This document shows positions 49,845 to 60,600 of a stretch of 64,000 bases of DNA, in pieces. The notes beneath the pieces were generated by a model, which saw only the letters and a list, made by a program, of their open reading frames with translations, was not told the origin of the DNA and ran no database searches. The stretch comes from Prorocentrum cordatum (taxonomy: Eukaryota > Sar > Dinophyceae > Prorocentrales > Prorocentraceae): positions 50,001 through 114,000 of the forward strand of contig CAUYUJ010000343.1 of the NCBI GenBank assembly GCA_963575745.1, written 5' to 3'. A program made the translations under genes and the position numbers. Numbering within the stretch: position 1 is the first letter of the stretch; each line of letters starts with the position of its first letter.

Positions 49845-50430
49845 GCGGACAGTGGTGGGGACGGTGTTGGTGGGGACAGTGGTGAGGGGACAGCGGGACA
49901 GTGGTGGGGACAGTGGGACAGTGGTAGAGGGCCGGTAGTGGTGGGGACAGTGGTGAGGACAATGGTGGGAACAGGGGGGACAGTGGACAGTGGTGGGGAC
50001 GGTGGTGGTGGGGACAGTGGTGTGGGCACAGTGGGAATGAGGTGGAAACAATGGGACAGTGGAGGGTACAATGGTGGTGGGGACAGTGGTGAAGGCGGTG
50101 GCGAGGACGGCGGTGGGACAATGGGACAGAGGTACAGTGGGGACAGTGGTGGGGACAGTGGGGACAGTGGTGGGAACAGTGGGACAGCTCAGTGGGACAG
50201 CGGAGGAGTCAGTGGGACAGTGGGGACAGTGGGGATAGTCGGGCAGTGGTTGGGGCCGTGGAGACAGTGGGGAGAGTGGAACCGTGGTGGGAACAGTGGT
50301 GGGGACAGTGGGGACAGTGCGACAGTGGTGGGGGCACTGGTGGGGACACAGTGGGGACAGTGGTGGTGAGGACAGTGGTGCTGGGAACAACAGTGGGGGA
50401 TGTGATGCGGACGGTGGTAGGGACCGGGAG
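49845..50430. repeat. GGGGACAGTGGT-type minisatellite
   Basis: Short irregular units of GGTGGGGACAGTGGGGACAG. It forms the loop between the inverted arms. Confidence 0.9.
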
Positions 50431-50454
50431 TCGTTTGCTGGCGGTGAGTGGATG

Positions 50455-50610
50455 GGGGGGAGGGGTTCGAACCGGTAGTGATCCCCCTCCGGTTTTCGAG
50501 GGGGGGGGGGTTCCGAACCGGTAGTGACCCCCCCCGGTTTTCCAGGATCCGGAGGGGGGGGGGGGGGGGGAGGGGTTCGAACCGGTAGTGACCCCCCCCG
50601 GTTTTCGAGG
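50455..50610. repeat. Right arm of the large inverted structure
   Basis: GGGTTCGAACCGGTAGTGAC repeated three times, inverse of the 49660-49840 units. G runs follow to about 50735. Confidence 0.8.
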
Positions 50611-50799
50611 GGGGGGAGGGAGAGGGGGGGGAGGGTTAGGGTGAGGGGGGGGTTTTGCCGGGGGAGGGGGGGGGGGGGGGTCCAGCAGGGGGGGGGGGGG
50701 GTATTTTTTTAGATTTCGGAGGGGGGGGGTGGGGGGGGGCGGACCCCCGGGCTCTCGGAGGAAAAAGGTTGGCAATTTTCCACAGTAAAGCGGCGGTGG

Positions 50800-51345
50800 A
50801 TCACGCTCTCTCGCAGATCGAGGTCCAGTCTTAATCTGGGCAGGGGCCCCCATGTCCCCCCCCCTCCCAGCAGCCTTCGAAAGTGGCTCAGTTTCGCTGG
50901 TCGTTTCGCAGATCGCAGCCCCCCAGGGATGGCGGGGTCGAATTTGGGTTGCCTATGGCGACACTGTGCTGGGCCCCCCAGCAGCCCTCGAAAATGGCGC
51001 CACCATCGCAGATCGCAGCCCCCAGGGACGGCGACGGCGAGGTCGAGTCTGAATCCGCATATGGTGACACTATGCTGCCCCCCCCCTCCCCCCAGCACCC
51101 GTCGAAAGTGGCGTCAGCTTCGCAGATCGGAGCGCCCCAGGAACGGCGAAGTCGAATCTGGATCCGCGTATCACGACACTGCGTTGCCCCCCCCCGCAGT
51201 CTTCGAAAGTAGCGACAGTTTCGCTGATCGCAGCCCCCCAGGACTGGCAAGGTCGAGTCGGAATCCGCGTATGGCGACATTGTGCTGGTCCCCCCAGCAG
51301 CCCTCGAAAGTGGCGACAGTTTCGCGGATCGCAGCCCCCCACGAA
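50800..51345. repeat. Tandem repeat, about 105-120 bp, five units
   Basis: Units carry CAGCCCTCGAAAGTGGCGAC, TTCGCAGATCGCAGCCCCCC and GTATGGCGACACTGTGCTGG. A single related unit lies at 49595-49650. Region 51420-51880 has short GAGTACA/TTCAGCTAC repeats and no gene. Confidence 0.85.
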
Positions 51346-51881
51346 GAGGGGGGAGGGAAGGAGGATGCGACCATAGTGCTGTATTCAAAACGAGAACCCA
51401 ACAACGGAAGGCTCGGGAAAAAACATGTACAGTGATCGCGGTGATCCCGCGCAAGGTCCAAGATGTTGCCAAGAAGTGTATGTTGTATTGATTGTTCGAC
51501 CGTGTGATAGGGAGGTTCGGCATGGTTCCTGGTCGGCCGCCGGTCGAGTGGGTGCGACATTTGCAACTAAGGAGCAGTAGTGAACCCCTCCCCGAAGGGC
51601 GTGAAGGAGGTTTGAAGAACGAATCTGCTAAATAGCCTTCGCCCAGGGGGATGGTGGAATTCTACATTCAGCTACGTACGTTCAGCTACAAAGCGAGTAC
51701 AAGGTGAGCCCATTCAGTTCGCACAGTCTGAGTACATTCGGTTACATACAATGCGAGTACCATTGTTTTGTTGCTGGCGGAATGGCAACTGTTTGCCCAC
51801 TAGTTCTCGCCAAGCACCTTTCCTTGTTTCCTATATCCAGAACCGCCTCTGCTTCCCCCGGAGGGATCCTCCCCTTCTCTC

Positions 51882-52256
51882 TCAGGTTTCCCCATTATCT
51901 GTTGTAAAATAGTACTGGCGTAAGTAGTCTATGCGGCAGCCCCAACGGTGACGCAGCGCTGCCACTCGACGTTTTTCGTAGCGTGTGATCCTTTCTGCTG
52001 TGCCCAGGTCAGGGATTGGAGATAAGGGGAACGGAATGGACAATGGAGAAGGAGGCGAATGAAAGATCAAATTGGCTTCAGCTTTTGTTCGATGTGCAGC
52101 GCTGCTCGTGGAGGTTACCCTGCAGTAGGCGCGGCCTGTCACGTTCCTGCAAGCACTGGGGCAGGATGACCTCCTATTTTCGGTTCCTTTCAGGCCGCAT
52201 GCGCGATGCGAGCTGGCGCGCACGTTTGAAATTGTGCAGAGACGCTGAGACGGCAT
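51882..52256 (-). CDS. Possible retroposed ORF, 124 residues, minus strand
   Basis: On the minus strand ATG 52256 opens 124 codons to TAA at 51882, beginning MPSQRLCTISNVRASSHRAC. Composition is mixed with many Arg, Cys and Ser; no family is recognised. Its only support is the decayed DinoSL 69 nt upstream on the same strand (52326-52345) and the lack of introns. It could equally be 5' untranslated sequence or a chance frame of a decayed retrocopy. Confidence 0.25.
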   Translation of the reverse strand: MPSQRLCTISNVRASSHRACGLKGTENRRSSCPSACRNVTGRAYCRVTSTSSAAHRTKAEANLIFHSPPSPLSIPFPLSPIPDLGTAERITRYEKRRVAALRHRWGCRIDYLRQYYFTTDNGET

Positions 52257-52325
52257 CGGTGGGGAAATAGCAAAAGAGATCTTGGATGAACAGTGGCAGT
52301 CACCAATGTATCGGAGAACAACTGG

Positions 52326-52345
52326 CTTGAGCCAAGATGGCTGGA
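52326..52345 (-). other. Decayed DinoSL relic, minus strand
   Basis: Minus-strand TCCAGCCATCTTGGCTCAAG equals the 22-nt leader with GT deleted after TCC and one T-to-C change; the last nine bases TTGGCTCAAG-side are intact. It suggests a retrocopy extending leftwards. Confidence 0.6.
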
Positions 52346-52689
52346 TGTAAGGTTCGGGCCCGCTCACAATTGACCGAAGAAATGTTTGACGCTTCGCGCA
52401 TCCTCGGCAGCAGGTACAGAGCCGATCATGTTCTCCTGGCGTGCAGGACTTAATTACACTCTGGCGTTTTGGAGCCATTCACTCGCATGGTGCATCAGCT
52501 ACCCTGGCCGCTTGCAGTCAGCTCAGCCAGCTCCCCTTCAGCCCGCGGCCCCACCAGCGGCTGCTTCTGAGTGCGGGCTCGGCCGCTGTACTTTTAGGCT
52601 TGCGCGTGGCCAATTTGACAGGCCCGTGGCCCGGACCTCTCCACTCGGCGACTGCGAATCCGCGTCCGCCCGCGACCGAAAAAGTATTC

Positions 52690-53140
52690 TCGGCAGCCCA
52701 TCCAGAAACGATGTCCAGGGGAGTTGACTAGAGGAGGGGCGTAGGTAATCAAATAGTGAAGCAAGGAGGCCAACAACGGTGAAATTAGAAACCTCGCGGA
52801 GCCCCTTGGAGCCATCTTGGGGGCCGTGTTGAAAGTTGTTTGGATTATCTTGGGACCCACTTGGGGCTCTCTTGGGCCCCCCTCTTCACGACCTCGGGGT
52901 GCCTCGTGGGGCAATCTTGGGCCATCGATCCAAGAAGGTGGCGGTTCTTACGTCGTTCTCCCCCTTCCCAAGCCCAGAAGTCGTTTCGTGGAGCTGTTTT
53001 GGGGCGATATTCAGGCCGTTTTTGGCCCCTATTGTGCCCTTATTGGGGCTTGTTTGTGCCATCATGGAGCCATCTGGAGGCTTCAGAAGTCCATCGGAAG
53101 CGAAGGGCGAGAATGCACACAAACACACAAAAGAATTGTA
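52690..53140 (+). repeat. Dispersed repeat, about 450 bp, copy 2
   Basis: See 48265-48720. Shorter relatives of the CTTGGGGCC word pattern lie at 55770-55925 and 56300-56400. Confidence 0.65.
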
Positions 53141-53204
53141 ATTAGCCTGGCGAAGGGCCCAACCACATGCAGTTGTGAGCAACGCAGTTGTGAACGTCAT
53201 CTTC

Positions 53205-54010
53205 GGAGGAGCTCCCTATGGGGCCACGAAGTGTGTGAGGGGTGTGCCGACAGTGGGGGGACGCATGTGGACGGTGGCACTGAAGCCGTCGGTAAAGCTC
53301 CCTATGGGGCCACGAACCGTGTGAAGGGCGTGCCGAAATGGGGCGGTGGGCGCCATGCGGACCCTGCCATTGGCCTTCGGTGTAAAGGGTGTGCCGAAAT
53401 GGAGCAGCGGCGCCATGCGGGCCCTGCCACTGGGGCCTTCGGTGGGTCGAAATGTGGCGGCGGCGCCTTGCGGACCCTGCCACTGGCGTCGTCAGTGGGG
53501 CTCCCTATGGGGCCACGAACCGTGAGAGGGATGTGCCGAATGGGGCGGCGGCGCCATGCGGACCCTGCCACTGTGGACTTCGGTGGAGCTCCGTGTGGGG
53601 CCACGAACCGTGTGAGGGGTGTGCCGAAATGGGGCGGCGGCGCCATGCGGACCCTGCCACTGTGGACTTCGGTGGAGCTCCGTGTGGGGCCACGAACCGT
53701 GTGAGGGGTGTGCCGAAATGGGGCGGCGGCGCCATGCGGACCCTGCCACTGTGGACTTCGGTGGAGCTCCGTGTGGGAGGGGCCACGAGCCGTGTGAGGG
53801 GTGTGCCGAAATGGGGCGGCAGCGCCATGCGTACCCTGACCTTGCCACTGCGGCTTTCGGTGGAGCTCCCTATGGGGCCATGAACCGTGTGAGGGGTGTG
53901 CCGGAATGGGTGTGCCGAAGTGGGGCGGCGGCGCCACGCGGACCCTGCCATTGGAGCTTTTGGTGGAGCTCCTTATATGGGGCCACGAAACGTGTGAGGG
54001 TGTGCCAAAA
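53205..54010. repeat. 89-bp tandem array, about 8 units
   Basis: Units read GTGTGAGGGGTGTGCCGAAA, TGGGGCGGCGGCGCCATGCG, ACCCTGCCACTG, GTGGAGCTCC and GGGGCCACGAACC. Followed by (GGA)n to 54575 and then CGCGGGGCGCTGTCTCTTCA. Confidence 0.9.
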
Positions 54011-54039
54011 TCGTGGGCATGCGGAGAGGAGAGGCAGGG

Positions 54040-54575
54040 ATGGGAGGAGGGGGAGGAGGAGGAGGAGGAGGAGGAGGAGGAGGAGGAGGAGGCGGAGGAG
54101 GAGCGGCGGAGGAGGAGGAGAAGGAGGAGGAGGAGGAGGAGGAGAGGGAGGAGGGAGGAGGGAGGAGGGAGGGAGGAGGGAGGAGGGAGGAGGAGGAGGG
54201 AGGAGGGAGGAGGGAGGAGGGAGGAGGAGGAGGGAGGAGGAGGAGGGAGGAGGAGAGGGAGGGAGGGGGAGGAGGGAGGAGGGAGGAGGGAGGGGAGGGG
54301 AGGAGGGGGAGGGAGGAGGGAGGAGGGAGGAGGGAGGAGGAGGGAGGAGGAGGAGGGAGGAGGAGAGGAGGGAGGAGGAGGAGGGAGGAGGAGGAGGAGG
54401 AGGAGGAGGAGGAGGAGGAGGAGGAGGAGGAGGAGGAGGAGGAGGAGGAGGGAGGAGGAGGAGGAGGGAGGAGGAGGAGGGAGGAGGAGGAGGAGGAGGA
54501 GGAGGAGGAGGAGGAGGAGGAGAGGAGGAGGAGGAGGAGGAGGAGAGGAGGAGGAGGAGGAGGAGGAGTGGAGAG
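54040..54575. repeat. (GGA)n / (GGAGGGA)n microsatellite
   Basis: About 535 bp of imperfect GGA repeats. Confidence 0.95.
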
Positions 54576-54714
54576 GAGGCGCGGGGCGCTGTCTCTTCAA
54601 AACGAGGACCGCAACCATAGGATGGTTGTGAAAAAAATGGCCTGGCGAAGGACCCAACCATATGCAGTTGTGAGCAGTGCCGTTGTAGGCACTGCATTCA
54701 GAGGAGCTCCCTAT

Positions 54715-55600
54715 AGGGCCACGAAACGTGTGAGAGGTGTGTCAAAATGGGTACGGTTGGCGCCTGCGAGCGCAGCCACTGGGGCCGCCGGTGGAGTCTC
54801 ATAAAACGTGTGAAGGGGTGTTCCAAAATGGGTGTGTGGACGCAGCCACTGGGGCCGTCGGTGGAGCTCAATATTGCGCCACGAAACGTGCGTGTGCCAA
54901 AACTGGCTCGGTGGGCGCAAGCGAACGCAGCCATGAGGGTCTTCGGTGGAGCTCCCTGTGGGGCCACGAAACGTGTGAGGGGTGTGCCACAATGGGTGCA
55001 GTGGGCGCCTGCGAACGCAGCCCCTGGGGCCGTCGGTGGAGCTCCTTATGGAGCCGCGAAACGTGCGAGGGGTGTGCCAAAATGGGTGCGTTGGGCGCAT
55101 GCGAGCGCAGCCATGTGTGTCTTCGGTGGAGCTTCCTATGGGGCCACGAAACGTGTGAGGGGTGTGCCACAATGGGTGCAGTGGGCGCTGGCGAACGCAG
55201 CCAGTAGGGCCGTCGGTGGAGCTCCCTGTGGGGCCACGAAACGTGTGAGGGGTGTGCCAAAATGGGTGCGGTGGGCGCCTGCGAACGCAGCCACTGGGGT
55301 CGTCGGTGGAGCTCGTCATGGAGCCAGGAAACGTGTGAGGAGTGTGCCACAATGGGTGCGGTGGGCGCATGCGAGCACAGCCACTAGGGCCTCCGATGGA
55401 GCTCCCTGTGGGGCCACGAAACGTGTCAGGGGCCAGCCAATATGTGTAGGGTCGGCGCTTGCGAGCGCAGCCACTGGGGCCGTTGGTGGAGCTCCCTGTG
55501 GAGCCAGGAAGGGGTGTAAAATGGGTGCTGGCATTGTGGCCTTTGGTGGGGCTCCCTATGGGGCCACGAAGCGTGTGAGGGATGTGCCGATGCGGAGATG
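54715..55600. repeat. 90-bp tandem array, about 10 units
   Basis: Related to the 89-bp array: GTGTGAGGGGTGTGCCAAAA, TGGGTGCGGTGGGCGCCTGC, GAACGCAGCCACTGGGGCCG, TCGGTGGAGCTCCCTGTGGG, GCCACGAAAC. At 90 bp the unit keeps one plus-strand frame open (about 30-residue repeats such as VRGVPKWVRWAPANAATG); no evidence that it is translated. The same CGCGGGGCGCTGTCTCTTCA block closes it at 55665. Confidence 0.9.
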
Positions 55601-56399
55601 TGCGAAGGGCAGAGGCATGGATGGGAGGATGGAGGAGGGGGAGGAGTAGAGGAGAAGTGCAAGACGCGGGGCGCTGTCTCTTCAAAACGGTGACCCAACA
55701 CCACAGAATGGTGGGGAACGAAAACTGGTCCTAGGGTGTTGGAGAAAGGTTGGCCTCTCGGAGGCGTCCTTGTGAGTCTGCGTGGCCACGTGGAGCCGCC
55801 TTGGGGCGGTCTTGGAGCCTCTTGAAGGCATATCGGAAGCTAGATTGAGGCATCTTGGACCATGGTGTACGATATTGGAGGCCATCTTGAACTATCTGGG
55901 GCCATGTTGGACTATCTTGGACGCTCGAACCCCTCGCGACACGGCCCGTCCAGACGCTGGGAGAAGGGGCCGAGGGAAAGGTAGATTTCCCCCCGAAGGG
56001 AAAGAAGAAGGTTGGAAGAACCAATTCGACACCTACGCTCAGAGGGCTGGTGGATTACGCACATTGGGTTTGAGGGCTGGCGGGTGGTATCTCTGGAGAG
56101 CCTAGATTGGGATAGCTCAGCGTAGGGCTTGCTGGGTTGAGCTGCGCTGACCACAAGATGCCGTAATTGTACTTCCGTTAGTTGGTGTGGCGTAGCCCCA
56201 ATCAGCCTTCTGGACGGGAAGTTCAACGTTGAATGTCAAGATTATTATTTTCAGTTCCAGAGTCCGAACTTCATATTGAGCGCCAGGCGCGGGTTCTGCT
56301 AACGAAGATGGCCTCAAGAGAGCCCCGAAGGCCTCCAAGAAGGCCCCAAGAAGGGCTCAACAGAACACCAAAAGCTTCCAATGTGGACCCCAAATGGCC

Positions 56400-58990
56400 T
56401 AAGTAAGCTGCCAGGGGGCTCCCACCGTGCTCCCACACTACCCTGACCAATGCCACTCGTCTGGGCTTCGCTGCTGGACGGGCTGGTGGGGATATTTTTG
56501 GTCGCGGCCGCGAGACAAGCATCAGGCGGCGAAGGCAACGTCCGGGCCACGGGCGAGGCTAATTGGCTAACACAGGAGCGTTGGCCGGCCCCCTCAGACG
56601 GCAGCTGCAGGCTGGGTGACGCTGAACTGGCTGACGTACTGCAAGCTCGGGCACGTGCGCTGGACAAAATGACCAGAATTCAAGTGGCCAACGCAGGACA
56701 CGCGCAGGACCCGCGAACCTCGGTGGGCAGGTCACTGTGCAAGGTGAAGATGCGATGGCCACAGGGGTGAGTCGCCGATGAGGCGCCGGACTCCAAACGG
56801 ACGACCTGCGTAAGCCAAGCCGGCTTGGCTGTCGTGAACCGTGGTGCAGCGCACTGGGGGGCTGAAGGTGGGCCTGAAAGGCTGTACCTGGCGCTGAAGG
56901 CTGAACCACTCAGCACACTGGCCAGTCCCAGTTGGACCACATCACAGTGTCGGGGGGTACCGTGCGACTGTGACCCATCCAGCGCGCGCCGGCACGGTGC
57001 GGCCACTGGGAGTGGGGGAGCCCGCTGGCGTGGTGAGCATCGCCGGCGAGGAAAGAGATGGAGTGCACTGGAGTGGAGGTACCACGATGCGAGCCGGACC
57101 CGATCAGAGGGTCTCCAGGAGCACACGTTGAGCAATACCTCGCGGGGCACGCGGCGTTGGCACGGGCGATGTGGTGTAGTCGCAAAGCGGTGTGCCGGGG
57201 GGGCTGCATAGTGAGAAGCCGGAGGGCCGCCAGACGCCGGCCCGGCCACGCCCGCCGCAGGCTCATGCCACCCGGGCCCCGAGCCCGCCACCGTGAGCCA
57301 CGCGGCCCCCCAGGGCCGCACCGAACCGCCGCAGGGGGGGGAAACCAGCCCCAAACAGCGATGGGCGGGGGTGGCCCTGGGAGGGGGGCGCCACCCACAA
57401 CGTCTTGCCAGAACGTCGGTGGCCCCCGTAGCCCAGAGCGGGGGACACCCGTCTGGCTCCAGCAGAGGGAGGCGAGGGGAAAGCCGCCTCTCCCCTTGCT
57501 CAGGTCCTCTCACACTTGGGATGGGAGAAGTGGTTGGTCCAGGGGGTCGCAGCTGATCGCCGCTCAGGTCCGTGAAGATGGGTGCGTCCTTGACAGTTGG
57601 TCCTCGGGGGTCGCAGCTGATCGCCGCTGGAGTCGATGTTGCCAAAACTGTGGCCTGCACAGGTCGATCCGCAGGCGCATGGGGGGGGGTGTTCCCGCGG
57701 CCGTCCCCCCGCCACCAGCGGATGGGTGGCTGTCGTCGTCGGACAGCAAAGTGGGTGCGCCCGGGATTTGTCTGTCCTGCGGGCGGGTCCCCTGTCGCTC
57801 AGGGGGGTGAGATGTCGGGAGCTGGGGGGGGAGTCCCCCCCGCTGTGCCCGAAAAGGGGGGGTCGGTCCACTTGTCCAGTGTGGGTTGTCTAGCTATGCT
57901 GCGCCGTGGGTGAGATGTAGGGTACCCTGCGCCCCAGCGGAGGTTGCCCCTAGGTATTACGGCCTGACTGGTGGGGATTTGCGAAGCGTCAAGCATTTCG
58001 CTTAGTCTGATCGTGCCCAAATCATCTTAACGCTGCTTACTTTGAGTCACGATGTCGGTCCCCCTCTCCCCCACCGCCCACCCCAATCACCCACCCCAAT
58101 ACACAACAACAAACTCGACGCGGAAGTCCCCATATGCGCAGCCGAAACAGACCAACCGCGTGAGACATCCCGAACAATTGGGCGCGAACTGGGGCATGAA
58201 ACCACTTCTAACGGCTTCCCTTTGGGGTGCCCAAATGTCACGTTTGCTACATGTCAGTTGTCATGAGTGGGCTTAATTCAATCTGAGGGGTGAGTACGAG
58301 TGCGTCTGGGTATGAGTGTCAGAGCGTGGCTGGGTCTGAGTCAGAGTCCGAGTATGTACGAGCTTGAGGGTGACACATCATATTGTGAGCGGTATGAGTG
58401 TATGAGTCTGAGTATGGACTGGTAACGGGCCCCGGAAGCCGAAATCAAGGAAAAAACGCCGGAGTGAAAAAATCAGACCCGCGGATCTCTGGGGGGTGCT
58501 CCTGGGCGCTTGCCGCTGCCCGCGGAGATGGAGCCCCACTGGCCTGAGCTTCTGCTCTGCCGCGGCCGCAGCTCCGCCATCCCAAGGGGGCTGGCAGCCA
58601 TGGCTTGAGCCCGCGCCCCCCGGCGCGATGGCCCTCCCGCGCCGGACGGATGGCGGCGGGCGGCAGGCCGCGCGCCCAGGCGGCCTTCTGCACGCGCTGG
58701 CGGCGCGGGCGGCTGGTGCTTCTCGCCGCCGCCGCCCTCCACGGCTTCGGCGGGGGCCCGGGCGGCCTCCGCAGGCAGGAGTGCGTGGTCATCCAGGCGA
58801 GCGGCGCAGGAAGAGCCGGGCTCGCTGGCGCGAGCCTTCGCGCGTGAGTGGCCCGCGCAGGGGCGCGCGTGAGCGCCCCCGGTTTTTTCCAAGGTCGCGC
58901 TTGCCGCGCAGAAAAAGGGCCCGCGCAAGTTGCCGCGTGTCAGGTCGCTGCGCCCTCGCGCGTGAGACCCATTCCCTTTCGCCTCCCAGG
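56400..58990. other. GC-rich region without a recognised gene
   Basis: Long open frames exist on both strands (for example 56680-57660 minus) but show only Pro/Arg/Ala-rich composition and no motif. A short duplication of GGGGTCGCAGCTGATCGCCG lies at 57548 and 57609. 58260-58430 is GAGTCTGAGT-like low-complexity DNA. Confidence 0.5.
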
Positions 58991-58995
58991 TGTTC

Positions 58996-59196
58996 TAGGC
59001 CTCCCAGATGGGGTCGGAGTGGATGGGGTCGGAGGATCGTGCCGCATCGGCGATGCATCGGCGATGCGGCTCGATGCGGAGGCCCAATTTTCTCCACGTC
59101 GACGTCGCCGATGCCTCGCCGACGTCGCCAGTGCATCGCCGATGCATCGGCGATGCGGCGAGATCCTCCGACCCCAGCTACTCGGACCCCACCTAG
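58996..59196. mobile_element. Foldback element, about 200 bp (GGGGTCGGAGGATC / GCATCGGCGATGCATCGGCG)
   Basis: Left CTAGG..TGGGGTCGGAGTGGAT then GGGGTCGGAGGATC; right inverted CCTAGGTGGGGTCCGAGTAG then CTGGGGTCGGAGGATC. Inside, GCATCGGCGATGCATCGGCG runs add nested palindromes. Arms at least 60 nt. Confidence 0.8.
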
Positions 59197-59350
59197 GAGG
59201 AGGAGGAGGAGGAGGAGGAGGAGGAGGAGGAGGAGGAGGAGGAGGAGCAGGAGGAGGAGAAGGAGGGGGGGGGGGGGAGAGGGGGGGGTGGAGGAGGAAG
59301 AGGAGAACGAGGAGGAGGAGGAGGAGGAAGAAGAAGAGGAGGATGAGGAG
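59196..59350. repeat. (GGA)n microsatellite
   Basis: GGA repeats with G-run and GAA interruptions, starting right at the end of the foldback element. Confidence 0.95.
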
Positions 59351-59515
59351 GTAGGAGGCCTCTCTGTAGGTGTGGAACTGCCTGGCCACCCAGCCGGTGC
59401 CCTGCCGCCGCTCGCCGTCGCTCCTGGACGCGCCGGTGCCGCCGGCGTGCCGGCCCGGCAAGCCGGTGGCGGCGGTGGAGGTGCGCAAGCAGTGGCGAAG
59501 CGTCTTGGCTTGCCT

Positions 59516-59715
59516 ATCGAAGCGTCCCGGCGTGCCTGTAGGCCCACCAGTGGATGTTCGAAGAGCATTTTCTTGTGGTTTGCACGGAGTGTTTTCGGAA
59601 CGTTTCTGGCCGAGGCTGTCGTGTCTTAGCACATCGGGTTTAGGTTCTGGGAGCAGTGCTTTCGTGATTAGAACAGTTGGGGGTTCCAAGACCATGTCGT
59701 GGTAAGCCTACAGTC
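59516..59715 (+). repeat. 200-bp direct duplication, copy 1
   Basis: Matches 59879-60078 at offset 363 with few differences (TCGAAGCGTCCCGGCGTGCC and CATGTCGTGGTAAGCCTACA at the ends). The two copies are separated by a segment with inverted ends CTGAAATAAGGAAC / GTTCCTTATTTAGC. A partial third copy ends at 60137. Confidence 0.9.
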
Positions 59716-59878
59716 AAGACGCTGAAATAAGGAACAGTTTGGGTTCGGAAGGGGCTCGACGTTCCTTAGATTCCTCTAGTGCTGTTCCTCTTGCCCTGCT
59801 GGGGCACGGAGGCGCTTACAGGGCCAATAAGGGGCTTCGTTCCTTATTTAGCATTCCTTCTTTCAGCGGCCCGACTGT

Positions 59879-60078
59879 ATCGAAGCGTCCCGGCTTGCCT
59901 GTAGGCCCACCAGTGGATGTTCGAAGAGCCTTTTCTTGTGGTCTGCGCGGAGTGCTCTCGGAGCGTTTCTGGCCGAGGCTGTCGTGTCGTAGCACATCGG
60001 GTTTAGGTTCTGGGAGCAGTGCTTTCGTGATTCGAACAGTTGGGGGTTCCAAGACCATGTCGTGGAAAGCCTACAGTC
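59879..60078 (+). repeat. 200-bp direct duplication, copy 2
   Basis: See 59516-59715. Confidence 0.9.
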
Positions 60079-60157
60079 AGGGGGCATTGCTTTCGTAATT
60101 CGAACAGTTGGGGGTTCCAAGAGCATGCCGTGGTAGGCCCATGGGGGTGCCGGGACG

Positions 60158-60345
60158 CTCGGCCCCTGCTCGAGGTGCGGGCGGGGGGCGCGGCCTGGCT
60201 GCAGCTCGTGGGCGGCCGGCGGCTCTTCGTGCCCCGCGCGCACGCGGTGACGGGAGCGCCACTCTTCGAGCCCGCCGCGGCCGTGGACGCGGGAGGGCGG
60301 GGGCGGCTCGAAGAGCTCTGGCTCTTCGAGCTCAAGCAACAAGTT
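60158..60345 (+). CDS. Exon-like segment, unknown (GGAAWLQLVGGRRLFVPRAH)
   Basis: The open frame LLEVRAGGAAWLQLVGGRRL then FVPRAHAVTGAPLFEPAAAV and RLEELWLFEL has globular-looking alternation of hydrophobic and charged residues and high GC3. It is probably a host exon, but borders and family are unknown. It lies upstream of the methyltransferase-like exon at 60983 and could belong to the same gene. Confidence 0.3.
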
Positions 60346-60437
60346 TCGAGGCCTCAGGGCGTGCGCTCCGAGGCCTCCTCGTCCGCCCCCTGAGCGGCCT
60401 ATTCGTTCCTCCTACTCCTCCTCGTCCTCCTTCTCCT

Positions 60438-60600
60438 GGTCACAAGCAGAAGCTTCTGGCGCTCCGCGCGGATCTCTGGGACCCGCGCTGGGCACCACTG
60501 GCGGCGCCTCTGGCGCCGCCCCTGGCGCGCGCCAGGGAGGGGGCGTCCAGCGCAGATCCAAGAGATCCGCGCGGAGCGCCAAAAGTTGATGTCCGTGGCG
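60438..60600. mobile_element. Foldback element, about 163 bp (TGGCGCTCCGCGCGGATCTC)
   Basis: Left CTTCTGGCGCTCCGCGCGGA then TCTCTGGGACCCGCGCTGG; the right arm is its inverse, ending GCGCCAAAAGTTGATG. Same family as 16328-16516. Confidence 0.85.

Noticed and set aside
49670-50610. tRNA genes from the GGTTCGAACC motif
   Set aside because: Only the T-loop-like motif fits; no acceptor, D or anticodon arm can be paired around it.
53302-54657. 451-codon minus-strand frame
   Set aside because: Made of the GGA tract (polyLeu/polyPro/polySer) and the 89-bp repeat.
53205-55600. SL RNA gene cluster
   Set aside because: The leader-like word in the 90-bp unit is only about 16 of 21 and lacks a GT donor and an Sm-site-like sequence after it.
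54747-55649. 300-codon plus-strand frame over the 90-bp array
   Set aside because: The unit length is a multiple of 3, so a frame stays open by itself; the start is not ATG and there is no other support.
56680-57660. 326-codon minus-strand frame
   Set aside because: Pro/Arg/Ala/Ser-rich with no motif in a GC-rich region where stops are rare.
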